Source of the DNA: Cryobacterium sp. N22
GTDB lineage: Bacteria; Actinomycetota; Actinomycetes; Actinomycetales; Microbacteriaceae
Length of the DNA stretch: 64,000 bases
Direction of reading: 5' to 3'
Assembly: GCF_002929555.1 (NCBI RefSeq)
Contig: NZ_PJJP01000039.1
Location: 124,001 to 188,000 of the forward strand
In this document: positions 22,586-32,578 of the stretch, piece by piece
How positions within the stretch are numbered: the first letter of the stretch is position 1
How the letters are laid out: the number at the start of each line of letters is the position of its first letter
The notes under the pieces: model-generated
What the model was told of the DNA's origin: nothing
Seen by the model: the letters and a program-made list of their open reading frames with translations, nothing else
Databases searched by the model: none
Translations under genes and position numbers: made by a program

Positions 22586-23346
22586 CGGCGCACCACCATT
22601 CCGGCGTCGGCAAGCTCGCGCTTGACGTCGCCAATCGTCAGGTCTCCGCTGTGGAAGACGGAGGCGGCCAGCACGGCGTCGGCTCCCGCGGTGATCGCCG
22701 GCGGGAAGTGTTCGAGAAGGCCGGCTCCCCCGGACGCGATCACCGGGACGGAGCTGAGCTCGCGCATGATCGTGATCAGTTCGAGGTCGAAGCCCGCCTT
22801 GGTGCCGTCGGCGTCGATGCTGTTCACCAGCAGTTCGCCGGCTCCCAGTTCGATCGCCTGTCGGGCCCAGGCGAGGGCGTCCAGGTCGGTTTCGGTGCGG
22901 CCGCCGTGCGTGGTGACCACAAAACCGGATGGCGTCCTGCCGCTCCGCTTGACGTCGAGAGAGAGCACCAGCACCTGCGCGCCGTACTTGTCGGCGATCT
23001 CGGAGATCAGGGCCGGCCGGGCGATGGCGGCGCTGTTCACCCCCACTTTGTCTGCGCCGCTGGCCTGCAGTCTGGCCACGTCGTCGACGCTGCGGATGCC
23101 GCCGCCGACGGTGAGCGGGATGAAGACCTGCTCGGCGGTGGCGCGCACCACGTCGTAGGTGGTCGAGCGGTCGTCGACGGTGGCGGTCACGTCGAGGAAG
23201 GTCAGTTCGTCCGCGCCCTGCTCGTAGTAGCGCTTGGCGAGCTCGACGGGGTCACCGGCGTCGCGCAGGTTCTGGAAGTTGACACCCTTGACGACGCGGC
23301 CGTTGGCCACGTCGAGGCACGGGATCACTCGAACGGCGAGGCCCAT
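22582..23346 (-). CDS. hisF: Imidazole glycerol phosphate synthase subunit HisF
   Basis: 254 residues, ATG start. The cyclase barrel makes IGP and AICAR from PRFAR with ammonia from HisH. The catalytic Asp is in [19 protein letters not shown] and the second Asp in [16 protein letters not shown]; phosphate sites VGGGIRS and [11 protein letters not shown] are present. hisH, hisA and hisB are absent from the window. There is a two-base gap to hisG and a four-base overlap with hisI. Confidence 0.97.
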   Translation of the reverse strand: MGLAVRVIPCLDVANGRVVKGVNFQNLRDAGDPVELAKRYYEQGADELTFLDVTATVDDRSTTYDVVRATAEQVFIPLTVGGGIRSVDDVARLQASGADKVGVNSAAIARPALISEIADKYGAQVLVLSLDVKRSGRTPSGFVVTTHGGRTETDLDALAWARQAIELGAGELLVNSIDADGTKAGFDLELITIMRELSSVPVIASGGAGLLEHFPPAITAGADAVLAASVFHSGDLTIGDVKRELADAGMVVRR

Positions 23347-23348
23347 GG

Positions 23349-24188
23349 TTACAACCGGGCGTTGTGGATCGAGGTGACCAGGATGGCGCGGGCGCCGAGT
23401 TCGTAGAGCCGGTCCATCACGCTGTTCGTGTCCAGGCGCGGGATCATCACCCGCACGGCCACCCAGTTCGGGTCGCGCAGCGACGAGATCGTGGGCGACT
23501 CGATGCCGGACGCGGCCTGGCAGGCTGCGTCGAGGTTGTCCACGTGCACGTCGTAGTCCACGAGCACGTACTGGCGGGCCACGAGCACGCCCTGCAGGCG
23601 ACGCAGCAGGGTGTTGATGCCCGGGTGCTGGTTGTCGGAGGTGATGAGCACTGCGGTGGATTCGAGGATCACCGGGCCGAAGATCTGCAGGCCGGCCTTG
23701 CGCAGGGTGGAGCCCGTGGAGACGACGTCGGCGACGGCATCCGCCACGCCGAGCTGAACGGCGGATTCGACGGCGCCGTCGAGGGTGACCAGGTCGACGG
23801 TGACGCCGTGGCCGGTCAGGAACGTGCCGACCAGGCCGGGGTAGCTTGTGGCGACGCGGAGGCCCTCGAGGTCGGCGAGTTCGCTGAAACGGCCGGCAGG
23901 TCCGGCAAAGCGGAAGGTGGAGTCGCCGAAGTCCAGGCTGGCGATCTCGCCGGCGGTGGAGCGGGAGTCCAGCAGCAGGTCGCGGCCGGTGATGCCCACG
24001 TCCAGCGCGCCGCTGCCGACGTAGGTGGCGATGTCGCGGGGCCGCAGATAGAAGAACTCCACGTCGTTGTGCGGGTCGGCCACGACCAGGTCGCGGGGGT
24101 CGCGGCGGCCGTTGTAGCCGGCCTCCGACAGCATCTGGGCGGCGGTCTCGGCGAGGGAGCCCTTGTTGGGCACAGCGATTCTCAACAT
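23349..24188 (-). CDS. hisG: ATP phosphoribosyltransferase, long form
   Basis: 279 residues starting [20 protein letters not shown]. First committed step of histidine synthesis, normally feedback inhibited by histidine. The PRPP-binding motif is in [17 protein letters not shown]. The length and the C-terminal ACT-like region ([20 protein letters not shown]) mark the long form, which does not need HisZ. The ATG used is 10 codons inside the open frame, where family homology begins. Confidence 0.96.
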   Translation of the reverse strand: MLRIAVPNKGSLAETAAQMLSEAGYNGRRDPRDLVVADPHNDVEFFYLRPRDIATYVGSGALDVGITGRDLLLDSRSTAGEIASLDFGDSTFRFAGPAGRFSELADLEGLRVATSYPGLVGTFLTGHGVTVDLVTLDGAVESAVQLGVADAVADVVSTGSTLRKAGLQIFGPVILESTAVLITSDNQHPGINTLLRRLQGVLVARQYVLVDYDVHVDNLDAACQAASGIESPTISSLRDPNWVAVRVMIPRLDTNSVMDRLYELGARAILVTSIHNARL

Positions 24189-24248
24189 GTCAATTTTTCC
24201 AAACGTGGGGCTTGCCAAAGGGCGGGTGGGTTTCGCGAGGTGACGACA

Positions 24249-24512
24249 TCACAGATGTCGGTAGACGTCCTCGGGGGAAAGCCCCTTCGCCACCATCAAG
24301 ACCTGCAGGTGGTAGATCAGCTGCGAGATCTCTTCAGCGGTTTCGGTGTCGCTCTGGTACTCGGCGGCCATCCAGACCTCAGCGGCCTCTTCGACGATTT
24401 TCTTGCCGATGGCGTGCACGCCGGCATCGAGTTCACGCACGGTTCCGGAGCCAACCGGGCGGTCAATGGCCTTCTGGCTCAGCTCAGTGAACAGGTCGTC
24501 GAATGTTTTCAC
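24249..24512 (-). CDS. hisE: Phosphoribosyl-ATP pyrophosphatase
   Basis: 87 residues, GTG start. Second step of histidine synthesis (PR-ATP to PR-AMP). The all-alpha MazG-like fold is recognised by [16 protein letters not shown] (Mg-binding EExxE pattern) and [23 protein letters not shown]. It is the first gene of the his/trp run, 60 bases upstream of hisG and 25 bases after rpe. Confidence 0.95.
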   Translation of the reverse strand: MKTFDDLFTELSQKAIDRPVGSGTVRELDAGVHAIGKKIVEEAAEVWMAAEYQSDTETAEEISQLIYHLQVLMVAKGLSPEDVYRHL

Positions 24513-24537
24513 CTGTACAGGTTACCGGTCCGACAAG

Positions 24538-25203
24538 CTAGTGCGCGTGCGCGTGCAGTTCGGCAGCGGCGCGCAGCCGGGCGATCTGGCCGGCCGGGTC
24601 GCCGTTGAAGACGCTGGAGCCGGCGACGAAGGTGTTGGCGCCGGCCGTGGCGGCCTGCTCGATGGTGTCCTCGGTGATGCCGCCGTCGACCTGCAGCCAG
24701 ACGTCGAGGCCCCGCTCGCGCACGGCGTCGGCCAGGAGGGTGAGCTTGGGCATGGTCGAAGCCATGAAGCTCTGGCCGCCGAAGCCCGGCTCCACCGTCA
24801 TCACCAGCACCTGGTCGAACTCGTCGAGCAGGTCGAGGTAGGGCTCAACGGGGGTGCCGGGCTTGAGGGCGATGCCGGCCCTGGAGCCGATGGCGCGCAG
24901 GCGCCGGGCCAGGGCGACGGCATCCGTGGCAGCCTCGGCGTGGAAGGTCACCGAGTAGGCGCCGGCCTCGGCGTAGGCGGGCGCCCACCGGTCGGGGTCC
25001 TCGATCATCAGGTGGATGTCCAACGGGATCGGTGACACCTGCAGGAGGCGTTCCACGATCGGCAGGCCGAGGGTGAGGTTCGGCACGAAGTGGTTGTCCA
25101 TGACGTCGACATGGGCGAGGTCGGCGGTGCCGATGCGGCCGAGTTCCCTCTCCAGGTTGGCGAAGTCTGCGGCGAGAATGCTCGGGTTGATCCGGGTAAC
25201 CAT
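24538..25203 (-). CDS. rpe: Ribulose-phosphate 3-epimerase
   Basis: 221 residues, ATG start ([20 protein letters not shown]). Pentose phosphate pathway enzyme interconverting ribulose 5-phosphate and xylulose 5-phosphate. Metal and catalytic residues lie in [45 protein letters not shown] and VDGGI (catalytic Asp). It lies 48 bases after rsmB and just before hisE, so it may belong to the same transcript. Confidence 0.97.
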   Translation of the reverse strand: MVTRINPSILAADFANLERELGRIGTADLAHVDVMDNHFVPNLTLGLPIVERLLQVSPIPLDIHLMIEDPDRWAPAYAEAGAYSVTFHAEAATDAVALARRLRAIGSRAGIALKPGTPVEPYLDLLDEFDQVLVMTVEPGFGGQSFMASTMPKLTLLADAVRERGLDVWLQVDGGITEDTIEQAATAGANTFVAGSSVFNGDPAGQIARLRAAAELHAHAH

Positions 25204-25251
25204 GGTTTCACCCTACCGAATCACGGCTGGCGGTCCGCTCAGCCCGGCGGC

Positions 25252-26697
25252 TCAGTCCGGCTGCCGCTGCAGCAGGGTGATGAACATGGCGTCGGTGCCG
25301 TGCCGGTGCGGCCAGAGCTGCACGCTGCCGGGGTCGCCGGCGAGGTCCAGCGGCTGCACGGCCAGGCCCTGCAGCACCGCGGCGGTGTCCATCGGCGCGA
25401 TCTTGTCGCCCCAGGCCTTGCGGGCCGTCGCCACGATCCCCCGCGTCTCGGCGATGTGCGGCGAGCAGGTGACGTAGGCCAGGATGCCGCCGGGCTTGAG
25501 CGCGCCGAGCGCCGCGTGGATCAGGGCGGACTGCAGGTCGGAGAGCTCCGCGACGTCCTTGGGCTGCTTTCGCCAGCGCGCCTCCGGGCGGCGGCGCAGG
25601 GCGCCGAGTCCGGTGCACGGGGCGTCGAGCAGGATCCGGTCGAAGACCTGCGGCTGGTCCTCGCCGACCCAGGTTCCGTCCATCTCCCAGACGGGCACGT
25701 CGGCGGGCACGGCGGCCAGCGCCGCCCGCACCAGTTGCGCCCTGGCCGGGACGACCTCGTTGGCGACGAGGGTGGCGCCGCCGTTCAGGGCCTCGGCGGC
25801 GAGCAGGGCGGCCTTGCCGCCGGGGCCGGCGCACAGGTCGAGCCAACGCTCACCCTCCACGATCGGCCGGGCGCGGCTGAGGGCGAGGGCGGCGAGCTGG
25901 GAGCCCTCGTCCTGCACCCGCAGGCGGCCCTGGCTGTCCTTCATCAGGTGGTGCGGGTCTCCCCCGGCGAGGACGAAGCCGGTGGGCGAGAAGGCGTTGG
26001 CGTCGCCCAGCTCGGCGGTGGCCTCGGCGAGGCCGGGCAGGGCCACCATGTTGACCCGCGGTGCGGCGTTGTCGGCGGCGAGGAGCTCTTCCAGTTCAGC
26101 CTCGCGGCCCTCCTGGCGCAGGGACTGCCGGAACGCCCGCACCACCCAGACCGGGTGGGAGTACAACGCGGCGAGGGCGTCGTCCGGCGACGTGGTGTCG
26201 GCGAGGATGCGTTCCCGCCACTCGTCGGCGCTGACCCGGGCGATCGCGCGCAGCACACCGTTGGTGAATCCCGTCGCGGAGCGGGAGCCCACCTGGCGGG
26301 CGAGTTCGACGGATTCGTTGACGGCGGCGTGGGTGGCGACGCGGGTGGCCAGCAGCTGGTGTGCGCCGAGCCTGAGCACGTCCAGGATGGCAGGGTCGAT
26401 GGCCGTGACGGGCCGGCCGGCGGCCTCGGCGATGACCCTGTCGTAGAAGCCCTGCATGCGCAGAGTGCCGTAGGTGAGCTCGGTGGCCAGCGCGGCATCA
26501 GCCGTGTTGAGCGCCGCCCGCTGGATGCGGGTGGGCAGCAGCAGGTTCGCGTACGCGTCGGATTCGCGGACGGCCGCGATCACCTCGTAGGCGACCCGGC
26601 GGGCGGGCTGTACGACGTAGTTCGGCCGTGCAGCGTTCGGACGTGCATCGTTCGGGCGTGCGGCATTCGGGCGGGTCTCGCCCCGGCGTTCGCTCAT
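25252..26697 (-). CDS. rsmB: 16S rRNA (cytosine-C5) methyltransferase RsmB family
   Basis: 481 residues, ATG start overlapping the fmt stop by 4 bases. An N-terminal NusB-like RNA-binding domain (about 45-170) is followed by a Rossmann methyltransferase. SAM motif I is WLDLCAGPGGKAALLA; motif IV, with a catalytic-loop Cys, is DRILLDAPCTGLGALRRRPEARW; motif VI, with the nucleophile Cys, is ILAYVTCSPHIAETRG. It methylates C967 of 16S rRNA in E. coli. The first 25 residues are a low-complexity ARPN repeat tail encoded by 15-base tandem units, which is not part of the family core. Confidence 0.94.
   Translation of the reverse strand: MSERRGETRPNAARPNDARPNAARPNYVVQPARRVAYEVIAAVRESDAYANLLLPTRIQRAALNTADAALATELTYGTLRMQGFYDRVIAEAAGRPVTAIDPAILDVLRLGAHQLLATRVATHAAVNESVELARQVGSRSATGFTNGVLRAIARVSADEWRERILADTTSPDDALAALYSHPVWVVRAFRQSLRQEGREAELEELLAADNAAPRVNMVALPGLAEATAELGDANAFSPTGFVLAGGDPHHLMKDSQGRLRVQDEGSQLAALALSRARPIVEGERWLDLCAGPGGKAALLAAEALNGGATLVANEVVPARAQLVRAALAAVPADVPVWEMDGTWVGEDQPQVFDRILLDAPCTGLGALRRRPEARWRKQPKDVAELSDLQSALIHAALGALKPGGILAYVTCSPHIAETRGIVATARKAWGDKIAPMDTAAVLQGLAVQPLDLAGDPGSVQLWPHRHGTDAMFITLLQRQPD
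26621..26680 (-). repeat. 15-base imperfect tandem repeat within rsmB N-terminus
   Basis: Units begin with ttcgg at 26621, 26636, 26651 and 26666, giving a 15-base period and about four imperfect units. In protein this reads NAARP-NDARP-NAARP before the NusB-like domain of RsmB. Because the unit is a multiple of three, copy-number change would stay in frame. Confidence 0.8.
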
Positions 26698-27611
26698 GAG
26701 GCGATCACCTCGGATGCTGCCACTCCGCGCCACCAGTCGATTGCTTTCATTGGGGTTTTTCCTGCCGGTTGTACGGTGATGAGTTCGAGCGGATCCGTGC
26801 CGGTGCCGATCAGAACCCGTTTGTCGAGGTGGGTGATGTGGCCGGGGCTGAGGCCGGGTTGGCCGTGTGCCGGGGCCACGTCGTGGAGTTTGAGCCTGGC
26901 GCCGTCGATCTCGGTGAACGCACCGGGTTCGGGGGTGACGCCGCGGATGATGGCGTGGATCCTCTCGCCGGGCAGCGTCCAGTCCACGCGCGCGTCGTCG
27001 AGGCTGAGCTTGGGAGCGAGGGTGACCTCGCCGCGCTGCTCGAGCGCCCGGATGCTTCCGGCCGCGATGTCGTCGACGACGCTTCGGAGCAGTTCGGCGC
27101 CGCTGTGGCTGAGGCTCTCCAGCAGGGTGCCCGCCGTGGCGTGCCGGCCGATGGGCACCCTGAGCTCGCCGAAGACAGCGCCGGCGTCGAGTTCGGCGAC
27201 GAGCTGGAACACCGCGGCGCCGGTCTCGGCGTCCCCGGCCATGATCGCGCGCTGCACCGGCGCCGCACCGCGCCAGCGCGGCAGCAGGGAGAAGTGCAGG
27301 TTGATCCAGCCCAGGCGAGGCGCGGAGAGCAGGGGCTCGCGCACCAGGCCGCCGTAGGCCACGATCACGCCGAGGTCGGCGTCCAGGGCCGTGACGGCCG
27401 CGGTCGCGTCGGCGTCGAGCCGGTTGGCCTTGATCACGGGCAGGCCCAGGCTCTCGGCGGCAGCGGCCACCGGTGACGGCGTGAGCACGCGTTTGCGGCC
27501 GAGCGCGGCATCCGTGCGGGTGACGACGGCGGCGATCTCATGGTCTGAAGAGGCCAGGAGGGTCAGGCTGGGCACGGCAACCTGCGGGGTCCCGGCGAAG
27601 ACGAGTTTCAT
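26694..27611 (-). CDS. fmt: Methionyl-tRNA formyltransferase
   Basis: 305 residues, ATG start. It formylates initiator Met-tRNA using 10-formyl-THF. The Rossmann-like catalytic domain has the conserved Asn-His pattern (WINLHFSLLPRWRGAAPVQRAI, containing the SLLPxxRGxxP signature) and the OB-fold C-terminal domain follows after about residue 210. Upstream gene priA ends at the adjacent base, and rsmB starts inside its stop codon. fmt-rsmB adjacency is common in bacteria. Confidence 0.97.
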   Translation of the reverse strand: MKLVFAGTPQVAVPSLTLLASSDHEIAAVVTRTDAALGRKRVLTPSPVAAAAESLGLPVIKANRLDADATAAVTALDADLGVIVAYGGLVREPLLSAPRLGWINLHFSLLPRWRGAAPVQRAIMAGDAETGAAVFQLVAELDAGAVFGELRVPIGRHATAGTLLESLSHSGAELLRSVVDDIAAGSIRALEQRGEVTLAPKLSLDDARVDWTLPGERIHAIIRGVTPEPGAFTEIDGARLKLHDVAPAHGQPGLSPGHITHLDKRVLIGTGTDPLELITVQPAGKTPMKAIDWWRGVAASEVIAS

Positions 27612-29705
27612 TTACAGCAGCTCCGGGTCGTCGAATCGTACTCTGAGTGTAGGCGCAGGGCGGAACGCGGCGCCCTTGGGCTTGCGTCGGCTGGCCGCGT
27701 TGCGCACGATCGCGGCCTTGAGGGTGCGGGCGACCTCGTCGCCCAGCGGGTAGCCGAAGCGCACGATGGCGCGCACCAGCGCGGGCCCGCCGGGTTTCTG
27801 GCCGGGGCCGGCCGGGTCGTGACTGACCGGGCCGAGCACGTCGAGCCCCGGCAGCTCGGCCAGTGACTCGATGGCGGTCTCCACCTCGGCGCTGGTTCCG
27901 GTGACGGAGGCCACCCGCACCGCCGGCGGGAAGCGCAGCTGGCGGCGATCGGCGAGTTCGGCGGCGGCATACGGCCCCGGCTGCCAGGTGTTGAGGGCGT
28001 GGGCGAGGGCCCCGCCCACACCGGCGAGCATGACGGAGGCGCCCGGAGCGGCCAGGGCGGCGGCGTTGGCCCACCAGCGCAGGCAGTCCTCCCCCACCCG
28101 CAGGGACTCGCGGGCGAGCATCCGTTCGCCGTCGAGCAGCAGGATCGCGCTGTAGCCGTTGCGGGGTATCGGTTCGGCGCCGCGCGTGGCGATCACCAGG
28201 GCGGGTTCTGGCCCGATGGTCTGCACGGTGTGCTCGCCGTCGGCGACGATCACCCTGGAGCCGGGGAAGGCCCGGCCGAGCTCCTCGGCGGTGCGGCCGG
28301 TGCCGACGGTGACCACGCGCAGGTTGGTGGCCTCGCAGTGCGAGCAGTGCCAGCCGGCGGCGAGGTGGCCGCACCAGCGGCAGGCGGGGGTGGCATTGGC
28401 ATGGGTGAGGGCCAGCGGACCCTGGCATTGGGTGCACCGGGCGGATTGCCCGCAGGAGCGGCAGGCCAGCATCGGCGCGTAGCCGGGGCTGGCGACCTGC
28501 ACCAGCACGGGACCGCTTCGCACGGCCTCCTTCGCGGCGAGCCACGCCGCTGACGGGATGCGGGCGGCCCTGGCCTGCGCGTCCGGCTCGGACTGGAAGG
28601 TGGTCGGGATCACCCGGGGGTGGCTGTCACGGGTGGGGTGCAGGGCGCGCAGCCAACCGATCTCGACAAGGCGTTCGGTCTCGACGCTCCGTGAGTGGCC
28701 GATGAAAACGAGCGCGCAGTCGGCCGCCTCCCGGCGGATTAGCGCGGCGTCGCGAGCGTGCACGTACGGGCTGAGCTGCTCGCCGTAGAGCGGGTCGCCA
28801 TCGTCCCACAGCACGATCAGGCCGAGGTCGTGAGCGGGGGCGTACACGGCGGACCGGTTGCCGAGGATGATCCTCGGCCGGCCCTCGAGCAGGGTGAGGA
28901 AGCCGCGGTAGCGGTCGGGATTGCTCTGCCTGGCATCGACGCGGACGACGTCGTCTGCGGGCGCCAGCATCGCCAGGGCGGCCTGAAGCTGGTCCTGGTC
29001 GCGGAAGTCCGGCACCACGAGGATGCTGCTCTTGCCCTGACGCAGGGCCGACACGGCGAGCTCGGCCATGGTGATCGCCCAGGTGCCCACGGTGCTGCCG
29101 CCATCGTCCGGGCCGGGCAGGCGGACCAGGCTGGGCACCGCGGCGATGCAGACCCGTAGCCGGTCGGCCACGATGGTGCCGAGTGTTTCGGGCGGATACT
29201 CGGCGAATCCGGGTTCGGCGAGCGTGCCGGCAGCGTCCGCCGGTTGCGGGGCCGGCGCATCGGGCGTGGCGGCCCGCGCGGCCAGCCAGGCCTTCTCCAC
29301 CCGCACGGCGCGGGGCGGCACGGCCAGTCTCACGATGTCGCTCGCGTTGCCGGCCGCCCGGTCGGCCAGGCGCCGGGCAAGCTGCCAGACGGCGTCGGTG
29401 AGCACGGGCACCGCCGACACTATCGAGTCGACCGGGCTGAGCTTGCCGCTGTAGCCGGTGTCGGCGCCGCCGATGCCGTCCAGGGTCGCCGCACCGGCCG
29501 GGTCGGCCACAGCGTGCTGCGGGTCGATCAGCTCGATCAGGTAGCCGTCGGCCACCCGGTTCGCCGAGCGCAACGGAACCCGAACCCGCACCCCGGGTTG
29601 GGCGAGGTGCGCCAGCTCGTCGGGGATGGCGTAATCAAAGAGATGGTCGAGCTGCGGTAGCGGCGAGTCGATCAGCACCCTCGCGATGAGGCCGGTGCGA
29701 GTCAT
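27612..29705 (-). CDS. priA: PriA-like primosomal protein N' with degenerate helicase motifs
   Basis: 697 residues, ATG start. The N-terminal DNA-binding domain (ARVLIDSPLPQLDHLFDYAIP, VRVRVPLRSANRVADGYLIE) and the zinc-binding Cys pairs between about residues 410 and 460 (CRSCGQSARCTQC, CRWCGHLAAGWHCSHC) identify PriA. The Walker A GxxGSGKT motif is absent: the equivalent region reads TWAITMAELAVSALRQGKSS. The DEAH box is replaced by LWDDGDPLYGEQ. It is therefore probably a non-helicase PriA, as I recall for actinobacterial relatives. Its likely role is replication restart through DNA binding. It lies between metK and fmt. Confidence 0.92.
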   Translation of the reverse strand: MTRTGLIARVLIDSPLPQLDHLFDYAIPDELAHLAQPGVRVRVPLRSANRVADGYLIELIDPQHAVADPAGAATLDGIGGADTGYSGKLSPVDSIVSAVPVLTDAVWQLARRLADRAAGNASDIVRLAVPPRAVRVEKAWLAARAATPDAPAPQPADAAGTLAEPGFAEYPPETLGTIVADRLRVCIAAVPSLVRLPGPDDGGSTVGTWAITMAELAVSALRQGKSSILVVPDFRDQDQLQAALAMLAPADDVVRVDARQSNPDRYRGFLTLLEGRPRIILGNRSAVYAPAHDLGLIVLWDDGDPLYGEQLSPYVHARDAALIRREAADCALVFIGHSRSVETERLVEIGWLRALHPTRDSHPRVIPTTFQSEPDAQARAARIPSAAWLAAKEAVRSGPVLVQVASPGYAPMLACRSCGQSARCTQCQGPLALTHANATPACRWCGHLAAGWHCSHCEATNLRVVTVGTGRTAEELGRAFPGSRVIVADGEHTVQTIGPEPALVIATRGAEPIPRNGYSAILLLDGERMLARESLRVGEDCLRWWANAAALAAPGASVMLAGVGGALAHALNTWQPGPYAAAELADRRQLRFPPAVRVASVTGTSAEVETAIESLAELPGLDVLGPVSHDPAGPGQKPGGPALVRAIVRFGYPLGDEVARTLKAAIVRNAASRRKPKGAAFRPAPTLRVRFDDPELL

Positions 29706-29721
29706 CTGCGGCCTCCAGGGG

Positions 29722-30915
29722 TCAGAGTCCGGCTGCGCTTCTCAGGTCGTCGACCCTGTCGAGTCGCTCCCAGGTGAAGTCGGGCAGTTCACGGCCGAAG
29801 TGGCCGTAGGCCGCGGTCTGGGCGTAGATCGGTCGCAGCAGGTCCAGGTCGTGGATGATCGCGGCCGGGCGCAGGTCGAAGACCTCGCGGATGGCGGCGG
29901 TGATGTCCTTCTCCGGCAGGGCGCCGGTGCCGAAGGTCTCCACGTACAGGCCCACCGGTGACGCGGTGCCGATAGCGTAGGCCACCTGGATCTCGAGGCG
30001 TTCCGCCAGTCCGGCCGCGACGGCGTTCTTGGCGACCCAGCGCATGGCGTACGCGCCGGAGCGGTCGACCTTGGACGGGTCCTTGCCGCTGAACGCGCCG
30101 CCGCCGTGCCGGCTGGATCCGCCGTAGGTGTCGATGATGATCTTGCGTCCGGTCAGGCCCGCGTCGCCCTGCGGGCCGCCGATCTCGAACCGGCCGGTGG
30201 GGTTCACCAGGGTGCGCAGGTTGCTCGCGTCGAGGTCGACGCGTTCGAGCACGGGCTTGATGACGAGTTCGGCGATCTCGGCGCGCAACTGCTCGGTGCG
30301 CACCGACGGGGAGTGCTGGGTGGAGAGCACAACGGTTTCCACGGTGCGGGGAATGATGCCGTCGTAACCGATGGTGACCTGGGTCTTGCCGTCGGGCCGG
30401 AGGTAGCTCAGTTCCCCGGACTTGCGCACCTCGGCGAGGCGTTCGGCCATGCGGTGCGCGATCCAGATCGGGATCGGCATGAGCTCGGGGGTCTCGCGGG
30501 TGGCGTAACCGAACATGATGCCCTGGTCGCCGGCGCCCTGGCGGTCGTAGTCGTCGAGGCTGTCCTGCTCCCGGCTCTCGTAGGCGTCGTCGACGCCCTG
30601 CGCGATGTCGGGCGACTGCCCGCCGATGGAGATCTCGACGCCGCAGGACCGGCCGTCGAACCAGACGTCGGAGGAGTCGTAGCCGATGTCGGTGATGCAC
30701 TTGCGCACGATCGAGGGGATTTCGACGTATCCCGCCGTGGTGACCTCACCGGCCACGTGCACGAGGCCCGTGGTGACGAGCGTCTCGACCGCGACGCGGC
30801 TGTGCGGGTCTTCGGTGAGGAGGGCGTCGAGGATGGTGTCGGAGATCTGGTCGCAGATCTTGTCAGGGTGGCCTTCGGTGACCGATTCCGAGGTGAAGAG
30901 GCGAAGATCGCTCAT
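29722..30915 (-). CDS. metK: S-adenosylmethionine synthetase
   Basis: 397 residues from the ATG giving [20 protein letters not shown]; the open frame extends five codons further but family homology begins here. It makes SAM from methionine and ATP. Signatures [24 protein letters not shown] and [16 protein letters not shown] (phosphate-binding loop) are intact. An unusual AT-richer leader with a near-perfect direct repeat lies immediately upstream. priA follows 16 bases downstream. Confidence 0.97.
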   Translation of the reverse strand: MSDLRLFTSESVTEGHPDKICDQISDTILDALLTEDPHSRVAVETLVTTGLVHVAGEVTTAGYVEIPSIVRKCITDIGYDSSDVWFDGRSCGVEISIGGQSPDIAQGVDDAYESREQDSLDDYDRQGAGDQGIMFGYATRETPELMPIPIWIAHRMAERLAEVRKSGELSYLRPDGKTQVTIGYDGIIPRTVETVVLSTQHSPSVRTEQLRAEIAELVIKPVLERVDLDASNLRTLVNPTGRFEIGGPQGDAGLTGRKIIIDTYGGSSRHGGGAFSGKDPSKVDRSGAYAMRWVAKNAVAAGLAERLEIQVAYAIGTASPVGLYVETFGTGALPEKDITAAIREVFDLRPAAIIHDLDLLRPIYAQTAAYGHFGRELPDFTWERLDRVDDLRSAAGL

Positions 30916-30929
30916 CGGGGCTCGTCTCA

Positions 30930-30958
30930 ATTCTTGGGTAAATATTCTTGGGCTAAAT
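30930..30958. repeat. Direct repeat in the metK leader
   Basis: Two copies in tandem: attcttgggtaaat (30930-30943) and attcttgggctaaat (30944-30958), differing by one inserted base. They lie 15 bases upstream of the metK start codon in the 109-base gap to coaBC. They could bind a regulator or form part of the promoter; no SAM-riboswitch-like fold was recognised. Confidence 0.6.
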
Positions 30959-31024
30959 GTGCTTCGGGTGACTGGTGTGCGGCTGCGAGCATGCCTGATC
31001 CCGCAGGAACCCGGGAACGCCGGC

Positions 31025-32290
31025 TCAGGAGACGGGTGCGTCCGCTCGGATGGCGTCGATGGTGCTGCCCAGGATGCTGTCGAGAATACGGTGGGCCACC
31101 GACAATTTCGTCCCGGCGGCCTCCATCACTATATCTCCGGCGCCGTCCAGCACCTCGATTTCGTTACGTTCGGTGGCGAAGCCCTGGGTCCAGCCGACCC
31201 TGTTGAGGACCAGCAGGTCACAGCCCTTGCGGAGGACCTTGGTGCGGCCGAGTTCGCGGCGGGCCGCGGCATCGGGTTCGGTTTCGGCGGCGAACCCCAC
31301 GATCACCTGGCCGGGGCGCCGGTCCTCAACCAGTCCGGCGAGCACGTCGGGGTTGCGCACCAGGTCCAGGGTGACCCGGTCCCCCGCAACGTCCTTCTTG
31401 ATCTTGCCGGCCTGCACCTCGGCCGGCCGGTAGTCCGCGACGGCGGCGGCCATGATGACGATGTCGGCGGATGCGGCGGCGTCCCGCATCGCCTGCTGCA
31501 GTTCCAGGGTGGTGCTGACGCTGTGCACAGCCACGCCGGACGGTGCGGAGACTTCCAGGTGCGCGGCGACCAGGGTCACGACGGCTCCCCTGGCGAGGGC
31601 GGCTTCGGCGAGGGCGACGCCCTGGCGTCCGCTGGACCGGTTGCCGAGGAAGCGCACGGGGTCGAGGGGTTCACGGGTGCCGCCGGCGCTGATCAGAACG
31701 TGCCGGCCGGTCAGGTCCGGAACCGAAACACCCGCGGGGCGCTCGGCGCGGTGGGCGGCCAGGGCCGCCAGTGCGGCGTCCACGATGGTGTCGGGCTCTT
31801 CCATCCGGCCCAGGCCGGAATCGGAGCCGGTCAACCGGCCGGTGCCCGGCCCGACGATGGTGACACCGCGGCGGCGGAGGGTGGCGATGTTGGCCACCGT
31901 GGCGGCGTTGTTCCACATCTCGGTGTGCATCGCCGGCGCGATCACGAGCGGGGCGGTGCTGGCGAGGATGGTGTTGCCCAGCAGGTCGTCGGCCAGGCCG
32001 AGGGCGATCTTCGCGATGCTGTTGGCGGTGGCCGGGGCGATCACGATGAGGTCGGCGGACTGGCCGATGGCCACGTGGCGCACCTCCGCGACACCCTCGT
32101 ACAGGTCGGTGTGCACGGGGTTCCGGGAGATCGCCTCGAGCGTCGGCTTGCCGACGAACCGCAGCGCCGCCTCGGTGGCGACGACGTGGACGTCGTCCCC
32201 GAGCAACACAAAAGCGCGCACGATGTTGACGGCCTTATAGGCAGCGATGCCGCCGGTTACCCCGACGACGATCGTGCGACCAGTCGACAT
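31025..32290 (-). CDS. coaBC: Bifunctional phosphopantothenoylcysteine decarboxylase/synthetase
   Basis: 421 residues, ATG start. Two steps of coenzyme A synthesis. The N-terminal flavin-dependent decarboxylase CoaC runs to about residue 190 ([18 protein letters not shown], catalytic His in [33 protein letters not shown]). The C-terminal CTP-dependent ligase CoaB follows ([22 protein letters not shown]). The CoaC motif written PxMNxxMW in E. coli Dfp reads PAMHTEMW here, a form I recall from mycobacterial CoaBC. It sits between rpoZ and metK. Confidence 0.96.
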   Translation of the reverse strand: MSTGRTIVVGVTGGIAAYKAVNIVRAFVLLGDDVHVVATEAALRFVGKPTLEAISRNPVHTDLYEGVAEVRHVAIGQSADLIVIAPATANSIAKIALGLADDLLGNTILASTAPLVIAPAMHTEMWNNAATVANIATLRRRGVTIVGPGTGRLTGSDSGLGRMEEPDTIVDAALAALAAHRAERPAGVSVPDLTGRHVLISAGGTREPLDPVRFLGNRSSGRQGVALAEAALARGAVVTLVAAHLEVSAPSGVAVHSVSTTLELQQAMRDAAASADIVIMAAAVADYRPAEVQAGKIKKDVAGDRVTLDLVRNPDVLAGLVEDRRPGQVIVGFAAETEPDAAARRELGRTKVLRKGCDLLVLNRVGWTQGFATERNEIEVLDGAGDIVMEAAGTKLSVAHRILDSILGSTIDAIRADAPVS

Positions 32291-32320
32291 CCTGCGCGCT
32301 TACGTGAGAGCTACGTCGAG

Positions 32321-32578
32321 CTATTCGACGATGGGCTTCGAGGTGAGCTTGTCCTCGTTGATTTCGCGGAGGGCCACGGAGAGCGGCTTGTCGTCAACGG
32401 TGGAGTCGACGAGCGGTCCGACGTTGTCGAACAGGCTGCCTTCGTGAAGGTCTGCGTAGTAGTCGTTGATCTGGCGGGCGCGCTTGGACGCGAAGATCAC
32501 CAGGGCGTACTTGGAATCGACCTTGGTGAGCAGGTCGTCGATGGGCGGGTCAATGATGCCAGTGGGCTTGTTGGGCAC
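32321..32578 (-). CDS. rpoZ: RNA polymerase omega subunit
   Basis: 85 residues. The omega subunit aids RNA polymerase assembly. The body [20 protein letters not shown] and [21 protein letters not shown] matches actinobacterial RpoZ. The start is placed at GTG ([17 protein letters not shown]) because a strong AAGGAG ribosome-binding site lies nine bases upstream. That site itself falls within the longer in-frame reading beginning at ATG 32605 or 32596, so the longer starts are unlikely. gmk ends 138 bases upstream and coaBC begins 30 bases downstream. Confidence 0.93.
   Translation of the reverse strand: MPNKPTGIIDPPIDDLLTKVDSKYALVIFASKRARQINDYYADLHEGSLFDNVGPLVDSTVDDKPLSVALREINEDKLTSKPIVE

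Noticed and set aside
30916-31024. SAM riboswitch upstream of metK
   Set aside because: No conserved helices or core motif of SAM-I, SAM-II or SAM-IV types could be laid out; only the direct repeat is present.
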